64,000 bases of DNA from an uncultured Pelagibacteraceae bacterium (GCA_902554765.1 CACDPY010000001.1:1-64000); one strand, 5' to 3'. Positions 25,130 through 34,713 are shown, counted from the stretch's first letter. Program-made: numbers and translations. Notes: a model not told the origin generated them from the letters alone.

Positions 25130-26101
25130 ATGCTCAAATTAAAAGAGTACATTCATACCTTTTTTACAATTTTAATTTCAATCGTAGTAGCTTTGGTTTT
25201 TTGTGAAATAGTACTTAGAATCAAACATCACTTTATACCTCATTATGATATAGAAATGGGTAAGTATGCCAAAACATTAAAAATCAAAGTATCTAATGAA
25301 AAGATAAATCATATCCATAAAAAAAATGAGTCTGCAATTTTACAAAAAGTTTTAATTTCAACAAACAACTATGGTCAAAGAAATAAAGAAATAAACAATG
25401 ATATCTTGGCAAATTATGAAAGAAGATTTTTAATAATTGGAAGTTCCATCACACTGGGGTGGGGCGTGGAACAATCAAAGACATTTTCCTCTAAATTAAA
25501 CGATTTATCAAAAGAAAATGGTAAAAACTGGATATTCATTAATGGAGGAATTGGAAATTATAATGCGGAGAGATATATTAATAATTATTTTGAAAATTGG
25601 TCTGATTTAGATGTAACAGACATAATTATAAATTTTTTTGTTAATGATACTGAAATTTTAGCTAATAAAAAAACAAGTTTTCTATTAAAAAATTCACATT
25701 TTGCTGTTGTTGTATGGAAATTGATAAATTCATATAAATCAAATTTGAGTAAAGAAAATTTAGTAGATTATTATGAAAAACTTTATGAGAATGATTTTAT
25801 TGGTTACAAAATTGCTAAAGAAAATTTAACAAGAATAAATAATCACTGTAAAATTAAAAAAATTAATTGTTATTTAGTTAATATGCCTGATATTCATCAA
25901 TTAAGGCCTTATAAATTAAAATTTATAAACGATAAAATGAGCAAATTTTCAAAAAGTATAGATTTAAAATACTTAGACCTGCTAAATACTCTTCAATCAA
26001 CAGACGAAAAAATATTTTGGAATAAATATAACGATCCTCATCCAAATCAATACGCGCATAATCTAATAGCTTTAAATATTTTTAAAAATTTAGATAAATG
26101 A
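25130..26101 (+). CDS. SGNH hydrolase-like protein with N-terminal membrane anchor
   Basis: 323 residues. One membrane helix at about 10-30, then a periplasmic domain with block I IIGSSITLGWG (GSSITLG at 104-110), IINFFVNDTE as a probable block III with Asn, and the catalytic DPHPN at 302-306. It resembles AlgJ/AlgX-type acetyl transfer proteins or SGNH esterases. It overlaps the MBOAT gene by 4 bp (ATGA), supporting a joint function in acyl transfer to an extracytoplasmic target. Confidence 0.8.
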   Translation: MLKLKEYIHTFFTILISIVVALVFCEIVLRIKHHFIPHYDIEMGKYAKTLKIKVSNEKINHIHKKNESAILQKVLISTNNYGQRNKEINNDILANYERRFLIIGSSITLGWGVEQSKTFSSKLNDLSKENGKNWIFINGGIGNYNAERYINNYFENWSDLDVTDIIINFFVNDTEILANKKTSFLLKNSHFAVVVWKLINSYKSNLSKENLVDYYEKLYENDFIGYKIAKENLTRINNHCKIKKINCYLVNMPDIHQLRPYKLKFINDKMSKFSKSIDLKYLDLLNTLQSTDEKIFWNKYNDPHPNQYAHNLIALNIFKNLDK

Positions 26102-27429
26102 TTTTTTCCTCAATTGAATTTATCATATTTTTCATAGTCTTTTTATTAGCTTTAAAATTTTTAGATAAATTTCAAAGAAACCTAATAATTATATTTAGTT
26201 TATTTTTTTATGCATTCTGGAATATTTCATTTGTTCTATTAATTTTATACTTTTGTTTGGCAACTTATATTTTTATTAAAAAAAATAATTACTTAAAGAC
26301 ATCAATATTTTTAATTATATTACCTTTAGTTTATTTTAAATACTCAACATTTTTATTAGATATATTAAATTTAGATCAATTTAATTCTTTTGCTTACAAT
26401 GGTGAAATTCCCTTAGCGATTTCTTTCATCACTTTCACAGCTATTGCAGCTATCATTGATACTAAAAATAAAATATTTGATGGAAAATCGATTAATTTCT
26501 ATTCTATTTCTGAGTTTATTCTATTTTTTCCACAACTTATTGCTGGACCAATTTTAAGATTAAATGAATTAATACCTCAACTTAAAAATAAATGTATATT
26601 TAAAAAAGAAAATATTAAATTTGGGTTAATTTTATTTTCTGTAGGTTTTGTAAAAAAAATTTTTTTTGCAGATAATATAGGAATTTTTATTGATCCAATA
26701 TTTGAAAATCCTGAAGCATTTTCTAATGATATTATATTTAAATCATTCGTGCTATTCCCATTACAAATTTATTTTGATTTTAGTGGTTATGTCGATATGG
26801 CTTTGGGGTCAGCCATAATAATAGGTATAGAGCTACCAATTAACTTTAATAAACCTTATCTTACAGGATCTATTACAGAATTTTGGAGAAATTGGCACAT
26901 TACACTTTCAAGGTGGTTCAAAGATTATATTTTTATTCCTTTAGGTGGCTCAAAAAAAAATAAATTTATCACAAACAGAAATCTTATATTCACAATGTCT
27001 ATAGCCGGACTTTGGCATGGGGCTAGTTTAAATTTTATAATTTGGGGATTCCTTAATGGAATAATTTTATGTATAGAAAAAATTTTAAATAAAACTTATA
27101 CAACTTCATTAATCAGAATTTGGATCAATTGTTTTATTATTTTTAATTTATGGATTATTTTTAGAATTAGTGAATTTGATAATTTAATTAATTACTTTTT
27201 TTTATTTTATAGTGGTATTTCAAATGCAATTAATTTTGAAAATCTAATTTTATTATTAGTGGTCATATTTTCTATTTTTTTACAAAAGTATGATAATTTT
27301 TACTATTTACAAAATTTTGCAAAAAAAATTAATTTAATTCCTACGTTTTTCTTTTTTATCGTTATTGTCATAACAGGATTGGCAATTAATACAGGACAAT
27401 CTGAAAAATTTATATACTTTCAATTCTAG
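26098..27429 (+). CDS. MBOAT-family membrane O-acyltransferase
   Basis: 443 residues with about eleven membrane helices, similar to AlgI. The signature FWRNWHITLSRWFKDYIFIPLGGSKK is present, and the catalytic histidine is residue 307 in GLWHGAS. AlgI-like proteins carry acyl groups across the inner membrane and hand them to SGNH partners for alginate, cellulose or other glycan acetylation. Two SGNH-like genes immediately upstream fit that scheme. The acceptor is not identifiable from the window. Confidence 0.92.
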   Translation: MIFSSIEFIIFFIVFLLALKFLDKFQRNLIIIFSLFFYAFWNISFVLLILYFCLATYIFIKKNNYLKTSIFLIILPLVYFKYSTFLLDILNLDQFNSFAYNGEIPLAISFITFTAIAAIIDTKNKIFDGKSINFYSISEFILFFPQLIAGPILRLNELIPQLKNKCIFKKENIKFGLILFSVGFVKKIFFADNIGIFIDPIFENPEAFSNDIIFKSFVLFPLQIYFDFSGYVDMALGSAIIIGIELPINFNKPYLTGSITEFWRNWHITLSRWFKDYIFIPLGGSKKNKFITNRNLIFTMSIAGLWHGASLNFIIWGFLNGIILCIEKILNKTYTTSLIRIWINCFIIFNLWIIFRISEFDNLINYFFLFYSGISNAINFENLILLLVVIFSIFLQKYDNFYYLQNFAKKINLIPTFFFFIVIVITGLAINTGQSEKFIYFQF

Positions 27430-27462
27430 TAAAATACTGTATCCATATAAAAATTTAATAAA

Positions 27463-27855
27463 ATGAGTGATTATAATGATATAAAAATAAGCTCTAATAG
27501 AAGTTTTGGAGTTGTATTTTTTATAGTCTTTTTATTAATAGGCCTTTATCCTTTATTAAATAATAATGAGATTAGATTATGGTCTTTAATTATTTCAGTT
27601 TTATTCTTAATTTTAGGAATTTTAAATTCTAAAATTTTAAGTCCTTTAAATAAAATTTGGTTTAAGTTCGGTTTATTATTAGGAAAAATAATTTCACCTA
27701 TTATAATGGGTATAATTTTTTTTTTAGTTGTAACACCAATAGGTTTTATTATGAAACTACTAGGTAAAGATTTGATAAATCTAAAATTCAATAATGAAAA
27801 AAGTTATTGGATTGAAAAGTCAGGGCCAAAAAGTAAAATGAAAAATCAGTTTTAA
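27463..27855 (+). CDS. SxtJ-family small membrane protein
   Basis: 130 residues with three to four membrane helices. It begins with RSFGVVFFIVFLLIGLYPLL and contains LNKIWFKFGLLLGKIISPIIMGIIFFLVVTPIG, then MKLLGKDLI, matching the SxtJ family named from the saxitoxin cluster, where it accompanies the carbamoyltransferase SxtI; its biochemistry is not known. Here also it precedes a DUF5989 gene and a carbamoyltransferase, so the association is conserved. Confidence 0.8.
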   Translation: MSDYNDIKISSNRSFGVVFFIVFLLIGLYPLLNNNEIRLWSLIISVLFLILGILNSKILSPLNKIWFKFGLLLGKIISPIIMGIIFFLVVTPIGFIMKLLGKDLINLKFNNEKSYWIEKSGPKSKMKNQF

Positions 27856-27857
27856 AA

Positions 27858-28007
27858 ATGAGTTTTATAAAAGAATTTTGGGAATTTTTAAAAGTAAGAA
27901 AAAAATATTGGCTTGTACCAATTATAATTGTCCTTGTTTTATTTGGTGGATTAATAATTTTAAGTCAAGGTTCAGCAGTAGCCCCATTTATTTATACAAT
28001 TTTTTAA
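27858..28007 (+). CDS. DUF5989 mini membrane protein
   Basis: A 49-residue frame with ATG at 27858, 2 bp after the SxtJ-type stop, and TAA at 28005-28007. It shows FIKEFWEFLKVRKKYWL, one membrane helix, and SQGSAVAPFIYTIF at the end, the characteristic pattern of DUF5989. This family regularly sits beside SxtJ and carbamoyltransferase genes. Function unknown; a small subunit or scaffold of the carbamoyl-transfer system is plausible. Confidence 0.85.
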   Translation: MSFIKEFWEFLKVRKKYWLVPIIIVLVLFGGLIILSQGSAVAPFIYTIF

Positions 28008-28008
28008 A

Positions 28009-29844
28009 GTGTCATCAATTTTAGGTATCTCAGCATTTTATCATGACAGTGCAGCATGTATTTTAAAAGATGGAAAAATCATTGCTGCTGCTCAAGAAGA
28101 AAGGTTTACAAGAAAAAAACATGATGCAAGTTATCCCAGGAATGCAATTGAATTTGTTTTAAATTATGCAAATTTAAAATTAAGTGAAGTAGATCAAGTA
28201 GTTTTTTTTGAAAAACCTTTTTTAAAATTTGAAAGATTATTAGAAACGTATGTAGCATTTGCTCCTAAAGGATTTATTTCATTTAGTAAAGCAATGCCAT
28301 TATGGATTAAAGAAAAGTTATTTCAAAAAAATCTTTTATTTAATGAACTTAAAAAACATGATGAAAAATACAAGTCTGATGAAAATATTTTTTTTTCAGA
28401 TCATCATTTAAGTCATGCTGCTAGCGCTTTTTTTCCATCCCCATTTAATGAAGCAGTAGTGCTTACTGCAGACGGTGTAGGAGAATGGGCAACTACTACA
28501 GTTGCAGTAGGAAAAGATAATGAATTAGAAGTTAAAAAAGAAATTCACTTTCCTCATTCATTAGGTCTACTTTATTCAGCCTTTACTTATTACACGGGAT
28601 TTAAAGTAAATAGTGGTGAGTATAAATTAATGGGTCTTGCTCCATACGGTAACCCTATATATGAAAATAAAGTTAAAAAACTAATAGACCTTAAAGATGA
28701 TGGGACTTTTAGGTTAAATCAAAAGTATTTTAATTATGCAACGGGTCTTACAATGACTAGTAATCATTTTCATGAATTATTTGGTCAAAAACCCAGAGAC
28801 TCCAAAAATGAGAAATTAACTCAGTTTCATATGGATATTGCATCATCTATTCAAAAAGTCACAGAAGATATTATGATAAAATTAGCTAAATCTATTCGTC
28901 AAGAATATAAAATTAAAAACTTATGTTTAGCTGGTGGTGTTGCTTTAAACTGTGTTGCGAATGGTAAAATTCTTAAAGAGAAAATCTTTGAGAATATTTG
29001 GATACAACCTGCTGCAGGAGATGCAGGAGGGTCTTTGGGAGCTGCATTAGCATTATGGTATATTGAACAAGGAAACGAAAGAATTGTAAATCCCAATGAT
29101 GATATGACTGGTTCGTATTTAGGATCAGAGTTTACTCAAAGTCAAATTGAGACAGAATTAAAATCTATAGGAGCAAATTATGAAACTACTAGTTATGAAG
29201 ATTTGATAAATAAAACGTCAGAATATTTATCAAAAGAAAAAGCCATTGGTTGGTTTCAAGGAAGAATGGAATTTGGTCCAAGAGCTCTTGGTGGGAGGTC
29301 AATATTAGGTGATCCACGATCAGACAAAATGCAAAAAAATTTAAATTTAAAAGTAAAATATAGAGAAAGTTTTAGACCGTTTGCGCCTTCAATCCTTAGA
29401 GAAGATCTTGAAGGTTGGTTCAATTTAGATACTGACAGTCCTTACATGTTATTAGTAGCAGATATTAATTCAGAAAAACAAATTAAGATGACTGATGAGG
29501 AAAAAAAGTTATTTGGTATTGATAAATTGAATATTAAAAGATCAGAAATTCCAGCAGTAACTCATGTAGATTATTCAGCTCGAATTCAAACAGTAGATAA
29601 GAATTTCAATAAAAGATATTATGATTTAATTTCAAAATTTAAAGAAAAAACAGGTTGTCCAGTAATTGTAAATACTTCTTTTAATGTTAGAGGTGAACCA
29701 ATAGTTAATTCACCTACTGATGCTTTTAATTGTTTTATGGGAACTGAATTAGATTATTTGATCATTGGAGATTGTATTTTAGATAAAAAAAAACAAAACT
29801 CAAACCTTAAAAAAGACTATACAAAAGAATTTGAATTAGATTAA
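28009..29844 (+). CDS. NodU/CmcH-family O-carbamoyltransferase
   Basis: 611 residues. N-terminal part: SSILGISAFYHDSAACIL and EERFTRKKHD, then the ATP/metal-binding histidine motif SDHHLSHAASAFFPSPF and LAGGVALNCVANGKI of the TsaD-like half. The C-terminal YrdC-related half has GRMEFGPRALGGRSILGDPR and CPVIVNTSFNVRGEP. Enzymes of this family use carbamoyl phosphate and ATP to carbamoylate hydroxyls of Nod factors, antibiotics or saxitoxin. The GTG start is 1 bp after the DUF5989 stop. The acceptor here is unknown. Confidence 0.92.
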   Translation: MSSILGISAFYHDSAACILKDGKIIAAAQEERFTRKKHDASYPRNAIEFVLNYANLKLSEVDQVVFFEKPFLKFERLLETYVAFAPKGFISFSKAMPLWIKEKLFQKNLLFNELKKHDEKYKSDENIFFSDHHLSHAASAFFPSPFNEAVVLTADGVGEWATTTVAVGKDNELEVKKEIHFPHSLGLLYSAFTYYTGFKVNSGEYKLMGLAPYGNPIYENKVKKLIDLKDDGTFRLNQKYFNYATGLTMTSNHFHELFGQKPRDSKNEKLTQFHMDIASSIQKVTEDIMIKLAKSIRQEYKIKNLCLAGGVALNCVANGKILKEKIFENIWIQPAAGDAGGSLGAALALWYIEQGNERIVNPNDDMTGSYLGSEFTQSQIETELKSIGANYETTSYEDLINKTSEYLSKEKAIGWFQGRMEFGPRALGGRSILGDPRSDKMQKNLNLKVKYRESFRPFAPSILREDLEGWFNLDTDSPYMLLVADINSEKQIKMTDEEKKLFGIDKLNIKRSEIPAVTHVDYSARIQTVDKNFNKRYYDLISKFKEKTGCPVIVNTSFNVRGEPIVNSPTDAFNCFMGTELDYLIIGDCILDKKKQNSNLKKDYTKEFELD

Positions 29845-29854
29845 ATTTGTTTTA

Positions 29855-31159
29855 ATGCAAGTTACGAATGATAATAGTTGTAGTTGGATTAATGATTTAG
29901 ATCCTAGAACTAATATAAAAACACTTTCCAATAAAAAAGAAACCGAATGGCTTATAATAGGTGCTGGTTTCACAGGATTATCGGCTGCAAGAAAGTTAAG
30001 CCAATTAAACCCAGAACAAAAAATAATCTTGGTAGATGCGCAATTAGCAGGTGAGGGAGCTAGTTCGAGAAATTCGGGTTATCTCGTGGACACTACTTTA
30101 AATGATGGTTTTACATCCAACAAAGAATTGGAAAATTATAAAAAAAAAACAGAGATTTATAAATTAGGCATTAATTCAGTAAAAAAATTTGTTAAAGAAT
30201 ATCAAGTTGATTGTGATTGGAATGAAAGTGGTAAATATTTTGCTTCATCTAAAAAAGAAGATGAAAAAATATTAACTGATTTTTCTGAAACATTATTAAA
30301 ATTAGGATATGAACATAACTTATTATTTAAAACTGATTTAACAAAAAAATTAGGTACAAGTTTTTATAATGTTGGTCTTTATACCAAAGGAGGTTTTTTA
30401 TTACATCCCGCAAAACTAATAAGAGCAATGATTGATACCTTACCAAATAATATAGAATTATATGAAAACTCCTCATTATTGGAATGGACAAAAAACAGAG
30501 ATTCGATTATTTGTAATTTTAAAAACGGCCAGGTTGTTACTAAAAAAATTATTTTTGCTACAAATGGTTTTTTAAAATCTTTAGGTATAAAATCAAACTA
30601 TAACTTTCCATTAACTTTGACTGCAAGCATGACAAGGCCTTTAAATGATGAGGAATTTAAATTTATTGGTGAACCAAAAGAATGGGGTGTATTACCCGTT
30701 AGGCCAATGGGTGCCACTATTAGAATGACTAAAAATAGGAGAATTCTAATTAGAAATACTGCAGAATTTTGCTCTCCATTTAAAATGTCTCAATCAATTT
30801 TAAAAAAAAGGTCAATTAAACAGAAAATTGGAATAAAAAAAAGATTCCCAAATTTACCTGATAATATTATCCAATCAACTTGGTCTGGAATAGTTTCAAG
30901 ATCGAGAAATAGTTCTCAAATATTTGAAAAAATTGATCAAAATATATTCGCTGTTGGTTGTTATAATGGATCTGGAATAGGCGTTGGAACCTTATTTGGT
31001 GAACAAATTGCAATTAAAGCAAGTAACGAATATTCAAAAGAAATTGAAACAATTGAATCTAGAACAAAACCTAATTGGTTACCGCCAAACCCTTTTTTGA
31101 ATATGGGTATTAAGGTTAGATTATTTTATGAAAGAATTAGAGCTAAATCAGAAGTTTGA
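29855..31159 (+). CDS. FAD-dependent oxidoreductase of the DAO family
   Basis: 434 residues. A dinucleotide-binding motif LIIGAGFTGLSAARKL is near 32-47, DAQLAGEGASSRNSGYL follows, and the C-terminal GCYNGSGIGVGTLFGEQIA is the second FAD contact. This branch resembles glycine/amine or gamma-glutamylputrescine-type oxidases. It starts 10 bp after the carbamoyltransferase and is probably co-transcribed with it, so it may oxidise part of the same product, or it may be an unrelated amine-catabolic gene. The substrate cannot be read from sequence. Confidence 0.85.
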   Translation: MQVTNDNSCSWINDLDPRTNIKTLSNKKETEWLIIGAGFTGLSAARKLSQLNPEQKIILVDAQLAGEGASSRNSGYLVDTTLNDGFTSNKELENYKKKTEIYKLGINSVKKFVKEYQVDCDWNESGKYFASSKKEDEKILTDFSETLLKLGYEHNLLFKTDLTKKLGTSFYNVGLYTKGGFLLHPAKLIRAMIDTLPNNIELYENSSLLEWTKNRDSIICNFKNGQVVTKKIIFATNGFLKSLGIKSNYNFPLTLTASMTRPLNDEEFKFIGEPKEWGVLPVRPMGATIRMTKNRRILIRNTAEFCSPFKMSQSILKKRSIKQKIGIKKRFPNLPDNIIQSTWSGIVSRSRNSSQIFEKIDQNIFAVGCYNGSGIGVGTLFGEQIAIKASNEYSKEIETIESRTKPNWLPPNPFLNMGIKVRLFYERIRAKSEV

Positions 31160-32614
31160 TTAAATTTTTTGGTCGTACTCACCAATTTTCCCAGTTTCTT
31201 GAAGAAGATTATCTATAAAATCAAATATCTTTTTTTTTCTATTATCACTCTGTGGACTTTCAGTAACTACGACTAAAGATGGTTTATTCGAAGACGCTCT
31301 AATTAATCCCCAAGAACCGTCATTAAATGAAAATCTCACTCCATTAACAGTTAAAACTTCTTCAATTTCTTGACCATCAATTTTTATTTTATTTTTTTTT
31401 ATCTTTTCGATTTTTTTTACTATATCTTCAACTAGTTTATATTTTTCTTCATCTTTACAAAAAGGTGCCATTGTAGGGGATTGAAATGTAACCGGTAAAT
31501 CACCAATTATTTTATTCATCTTTTTATTTTGATTGTTTAATAAATGACAAATTTGAATTGCAGAATTTATCCCATCATCATAACCATAACCTAACGGTTC
31601 ATTAAAAAAGAAGTGTCCACTTTTTTCAAAACCTGCTAACGCTTTTTCAACATAGACTTTTCTTTTAATATGTGAATGACCTGTTTTCCAATAAATTGTT
31701 TTACACTGATTTTTTTTTAATATTTTATCATTTGTGAAAAGCCCAGTAGATTTTACATCGACAATAAATTTTGAATTTTTGTGAGTATCAGATAAGTTTC
31801 TTGCTATAAGTAATCCGATTTTATCAGAAAAAATTTCATTTCCTTTATCATCAATTACTCCTACACGGTCGCCATCACCGTCAAAACCGAAACCAATATC
31901 TGCATTATTTTCTTTTACAGCGCTGCTGATCGCATGAAGCATTTTTAAATCTTCTGGATTGGGGTTATATTTTGGAAATGTCCAATCAAGTTTGCAATCT
32001 AATTCGATTACCTCACATCCAATACTTCGTAAAATAATTGGAGCAAAAATTCCAGCTGTCCCATTCCCACAAGCAACAACTGCTTTTATCTTTTTTTTTA
32101 TTTTATTCTTATCTATTAAATCTTTTATATAAACTTCTTTAAATCCTTTAATTTCTTTTTCATTTCCCTCTCCTTTAATGAATTTTTTATTCAGAGTAAT
32201 TTCTTTTAATTCTTGCATCTCCTCTGGAGCATGAGTTAATCCCTTTTTGATACCCATTTTAACTCCAGTCCATCCATTTTCGTTATGACTTGCCGTAACC
32301 ATTGCAACAGCATCTCCATTTAATTCAAATTGTGCAAAATAAACCATCGGAGATAATGACAAACCTATATCTTCAACAAAACAACCTGTTGAGATTAATC
32401 CTTTTTTAAGAGCACTTTTAATATCCTCGCTATATGATCTATAATCATGACCAACTATTACTCTCGGATTTTTTTTTTTCGTATGTAGTATTATTTGAGT
32501 TCCCAAACCTTTTCCAAGTTCTGTGATTCCATTTGCATTGATGTCTTTCTCATAAAGCCATCGTGCGTCATATTCTCTGAAGCCATAGGGGTCTATTTTT
32601 AAAGATTGATTCAT
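31160..32614 (-). CDS. manB: phosphomannomutase/phosphoglucomutase
   Basis: 484 residues of the alpha-D-phosphohexomutase family. The phosphoserine loop TASHNENGWTGVKMG is near 109-123, the metal-binding loop GFGFDGDGDRVGVID near 243-257, and the sugar-binding loop GFEKSGHFFF near 332-341. It interconverts hexose 1- and 6-phosphates for GDP-mannose or UDP-glucose and thus surface glycans, which fits the neighbouring decoration genes. It converges with the FAD oxidoreductase with no gap and diverges from nrdA. Confidence 0.9.
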   Translation of the reverse strand: MNQSLKIDPYGFREYDARWLYEKDINANGITELGKGLGTQIILHTKKKNPRVIVGHDYRSYSEDIKSALKKGLISTGCFVEDIGLSLSPMVYFAQFELNGDAVAMVTASHNENGWTGVKMGIKKGLTHAPEEMQELKEITLNKKFIKGEGNEKEIKGFKEVYIKDLIDKNKIKKKIKAVVACGNGTAGIFAPIILRSIGCEVIELDCKLDWTFPKYNPNPEDLKMLHAISSAVKENNADIGFGFDGDGDRVGVIDDKGNEIFSDKIGLLIARNLSDTHKNSKFIVDVKSTGLFTNDKILKKNQCKTIYWKTGHSHIKRKVYVEKALAGFEKSGHFFFNEPLGYGYDDGINSAIQICHLLNNQNKKMNKIIGDLPVTFQSPTMAPFCKDEEKYKLVEDIVKKIEKIKKNKIKIDGQEIEEVLTVNGVRFSFNDGSWGLIRASSNKPSLVVVTESPQSDNRKKKIFDFIDNLLQETGKIGEYDQKI

Positions 32615-32666
32615 GCTGTTAATTACTTACCTTTTTTTCATTTTTATAGTTGAATTATTTTGATAG

Positions 32667-32685
32667 TGTTCTATAAATGTTCTAT
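32667..32685. repeat. tandem-phased direct repeat upstream of nrdA
   Basis: TGTTCTAT occurs at 32667-32674 and 32678-32685, exactly 11 bp apart, about one helical turn. It lies in the 158-bp gap between divergent manB and nrdA. Two same-face copies suit a regulator, but the sequence is AT-rich and could recur by chance. Confidence 0.3.
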
Positions 32686-32701
32686 TGATTTACTGTTTAT
32701 A

Positions 32702-32739
32702 TAGTATATTAATACTAAGCGCATACAACATATAGTTGT
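32702..32739. promoter_or_regulatory. paired inverted repeats upstream of nrdA, NrdR-box-like
   Basis: Two dyads: TAGTATATTAATACTA (32702-32717) with 6-bp perfect arms, and ACAACATATAGTTGT (32725-32739) with 5-bp perfect arms. Their centres are about 22 bp apart, near two helical turns. Paired palindromes before RNR genes are the hallmark of NrdR, whose boxes are 16 bp and AT-centred, but these deviate from the consensus and the typical spacing is about three turns. A TATAAT (32759-32764) sits only 9 bp before the nrdA ATG. Confidence 0.45.
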
Positions 32740-32772
32740 TTTCGTAAAAATAACAAAATATAATACTAAATT

Positions 32773-34713
32773 ATGAACAAGATTCTGTCTCAGGCCCTAA
32801 AGAAAGCTGTCTCCGAATATAGCCCAGAGGTTAAGGAAACACCCAAAGATAGCAGACCAGATTTATTTTCACTAAATAGTGAAACTGAACTTTTTCAAAA
32901 TGATAAAGGTATAATAATTAAGATTGATCGTTCAAAAGATTCTAATTTAACTGATTTCGGTAAAGCAACCTTAAAAGATAGATATCTTGGTCACAACGAG
33001 TCTTTTCAAGATTTGTTTGCTAGAGTTGCAAGCTCATATGCAGATGACAATTTGCATGCACAAAGAATTTATAATTACATAAGTAATTTATGGTTTATGC
33101 CCGCAACACCAGTTCTTTCAAATGGTGGAACTAAAAGAGGATTACCAATTTCTTGTTTTTTAAATGAAGCATCAGATAGTTTAGGTGGCATCTTAGATCT
33201 ATGGAGTGAAAACGTTTGGTTGGCAGCTAAAGGAGGAGGTATAGGAAGTTATTGGGGCAATTTAAGATCTATTGGTGAGAAAATTGGAAAAGTTGGAAAA
33301 ACATCTGGAATAATTCCTTTTATAAAAGTTATGGACTCTTTAACTATGGCTATTAGCCAAGGCTCTTTAAGAAGAGGTTCTGCTGCATGTTATCTTCCAG
33401 TTGATCATCCTGAAATAGAAGAATTTATTGAAATGAGAAGACCAACTGGTGGTGATCCAAATAGAAAAGCATTAAATCTTCATCATGGAGTTTTAGTTTC
33501 AGATGCATTCATGCGAGCTGTAGAGAACGATGAACAATGGGCATTAAAAAGTCCTGCAGATGGTACAATACAACAAACAATATCTGCAAGAAATTTATGG
33601 ATAAGATTATTAACAGCTAGAATAGAAACTGGTGAGCCATATATAATTTATATTGATACAGTGAATAGATTAATTCCCCAACATCATAAGCTTGCAAACT
33701 TAACAGTTAAAACTTCAAATTTATGTAGTGAAATAACTTTACCAACAGGTATTGATAAAGATGGAAGAGATAGAACTGCTGTTTGCTGTTTGTCTTCATT
33801 AAATTTAGAAAAGTACGACGAATGGAAAGATGACCCAGATATGATCGGAGATGTTATGAGATTTTTAGATAATGTCTTATCTGACTTTATTGATAAAGCT
33901 CCAGATCAATTTAAAGATGCAAAATATTCAGCTGAAAGAGAAAGAAGTGTAGGATTAGGAGTAATGGGTTTCCATTCTTTTTTACAAAAAAATAGAATTC
34001 CACTTGAGTCAGTGATGGCTAAATCGTGGAACAAAAAAATATTCAAGCAAATTGATGAAAAAGTAAACCAAGCTTCAAAAGATTTAGCAAAAGAAAGAGG
34101 TGCTTGTCCTGATGCCGCTGAATACGGTTATCAAGAAAGATTTTCAAATAAAACAGCAATTGCTCCAACCGCTTCGATATCAATAATTTGTGGTGGTGCT
34201 TCGCCAGGAGTTGAACCGATAGCAGCGAACAGCTACACTCACAAAACTTTATCAGGATCATTTAATGTTAGAAATAGATATTTAGAGGAAATTTTAGAAA
34301 GTCATGGTAAAAATGATGATGAAACTTGGTCAACAATTACAACTAATCAAGGATCTGTTTCACATTTAGATTTTTTAACTGATCTAGAAAAAGATGTATT
34401 TAAAACAGCTTTCGAATTAAATCAAAAATGGATTATTGAATTAAGTGGTGATCGAACACCTTATATTTCACAAGCACAATCTGTTAATTTATTTTTACCA
34501 GCAGATGTTCATAAAAAAGAATTACATAGAATTCATTTTGATGCGTGGAAAAAAGGCCTAAAAAGTCTTTATTACTGTAGATCAAAATCAATTCAGAGAG
34601 CTGAAAATATTAATGATGCGAAATCAACAGATGTTACAGCCAATGTATATAAATATAAAAACCAACAAGTGAATGAAGAACCAGAATACGAGGAGTGTTT
34701 ATCATGTCAGTAG
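32773..34713 (+). CDS. nrdA: ribonucleotide reductase class I, alpha subunit
   Basis: 646 residues. Makes deoxyribonucleoside diphosphates. Visible: PATPVLSNGG and LPISCFLNEA (first redox cysteine), KTSNLCSEITLP (radical-site cysteine), CCLSSLNLEKY (second redox cysteine), and the C-terminal ECLSCQ pair that shuttles electrons from thioredoxin or glutaredoxin. It is about 115 residues shorter than E. coli NrdA (761), and the N-terminus shows no ATP-cone, the domain through which dATP inhibits the enzyme. It overlaps the earlier possible nrdB start; the likely nrdB ATG is 10 bp before the nrdA stop. Confidence 0.95.
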   Translation: MNKILSQALKKAVSEYSPEVKETPKDSRPDLFSLNSETELFQNDKGIIIKIDRSKDSNLTDFGKATLKDRYLGHNESFQDLFARVASSYADDNLHAQRIYNYISNLWFMPATPVLSNGGTKRGLPISCFLNEASDSLGGILDLWSENVWLAAKGGGIGSYWGNLRSIGEKIGKVGKTSGIIPFIKVMDSLTMAISQGSLRRGSAACYLPVDHPEIEEFIEMRRPTGGDPNRKALNLHHGVLVSDAFMRAVENDEQWALKSPADGTIQQTISARNLWIRLLTARIETGEPYIIYIDTVNRLIPQHHKLANLTVKTSNLCSEITLPTGIDKDGRDRTAVCCLSSLNLEKYDEWKDDPDMIGDVMRFLDNVLSDFIDKAPDQFKDAKYSAERERSVGLGVMGFHSFLQKNRIPLESVMAKSWNKKIFKQIDEKVNQASKDLAKERGACPDAAEYGYQERFSNKTAIAPTASISIICGGASPGVEPIAANSYTHKTLSGSFNVRNRYLEEILESHGKNDDETWSTITTNQGSVSHLDFLTDLEKDVFKTAFELNQKWIIELSGDRTPYISQAQSVNLFLPADVHKKELHRIHFDAWKKGLKSLYYCRSKSIQRAENINDAKSTDVTANVYKYKNQQVNEEPEYEECLSCQ

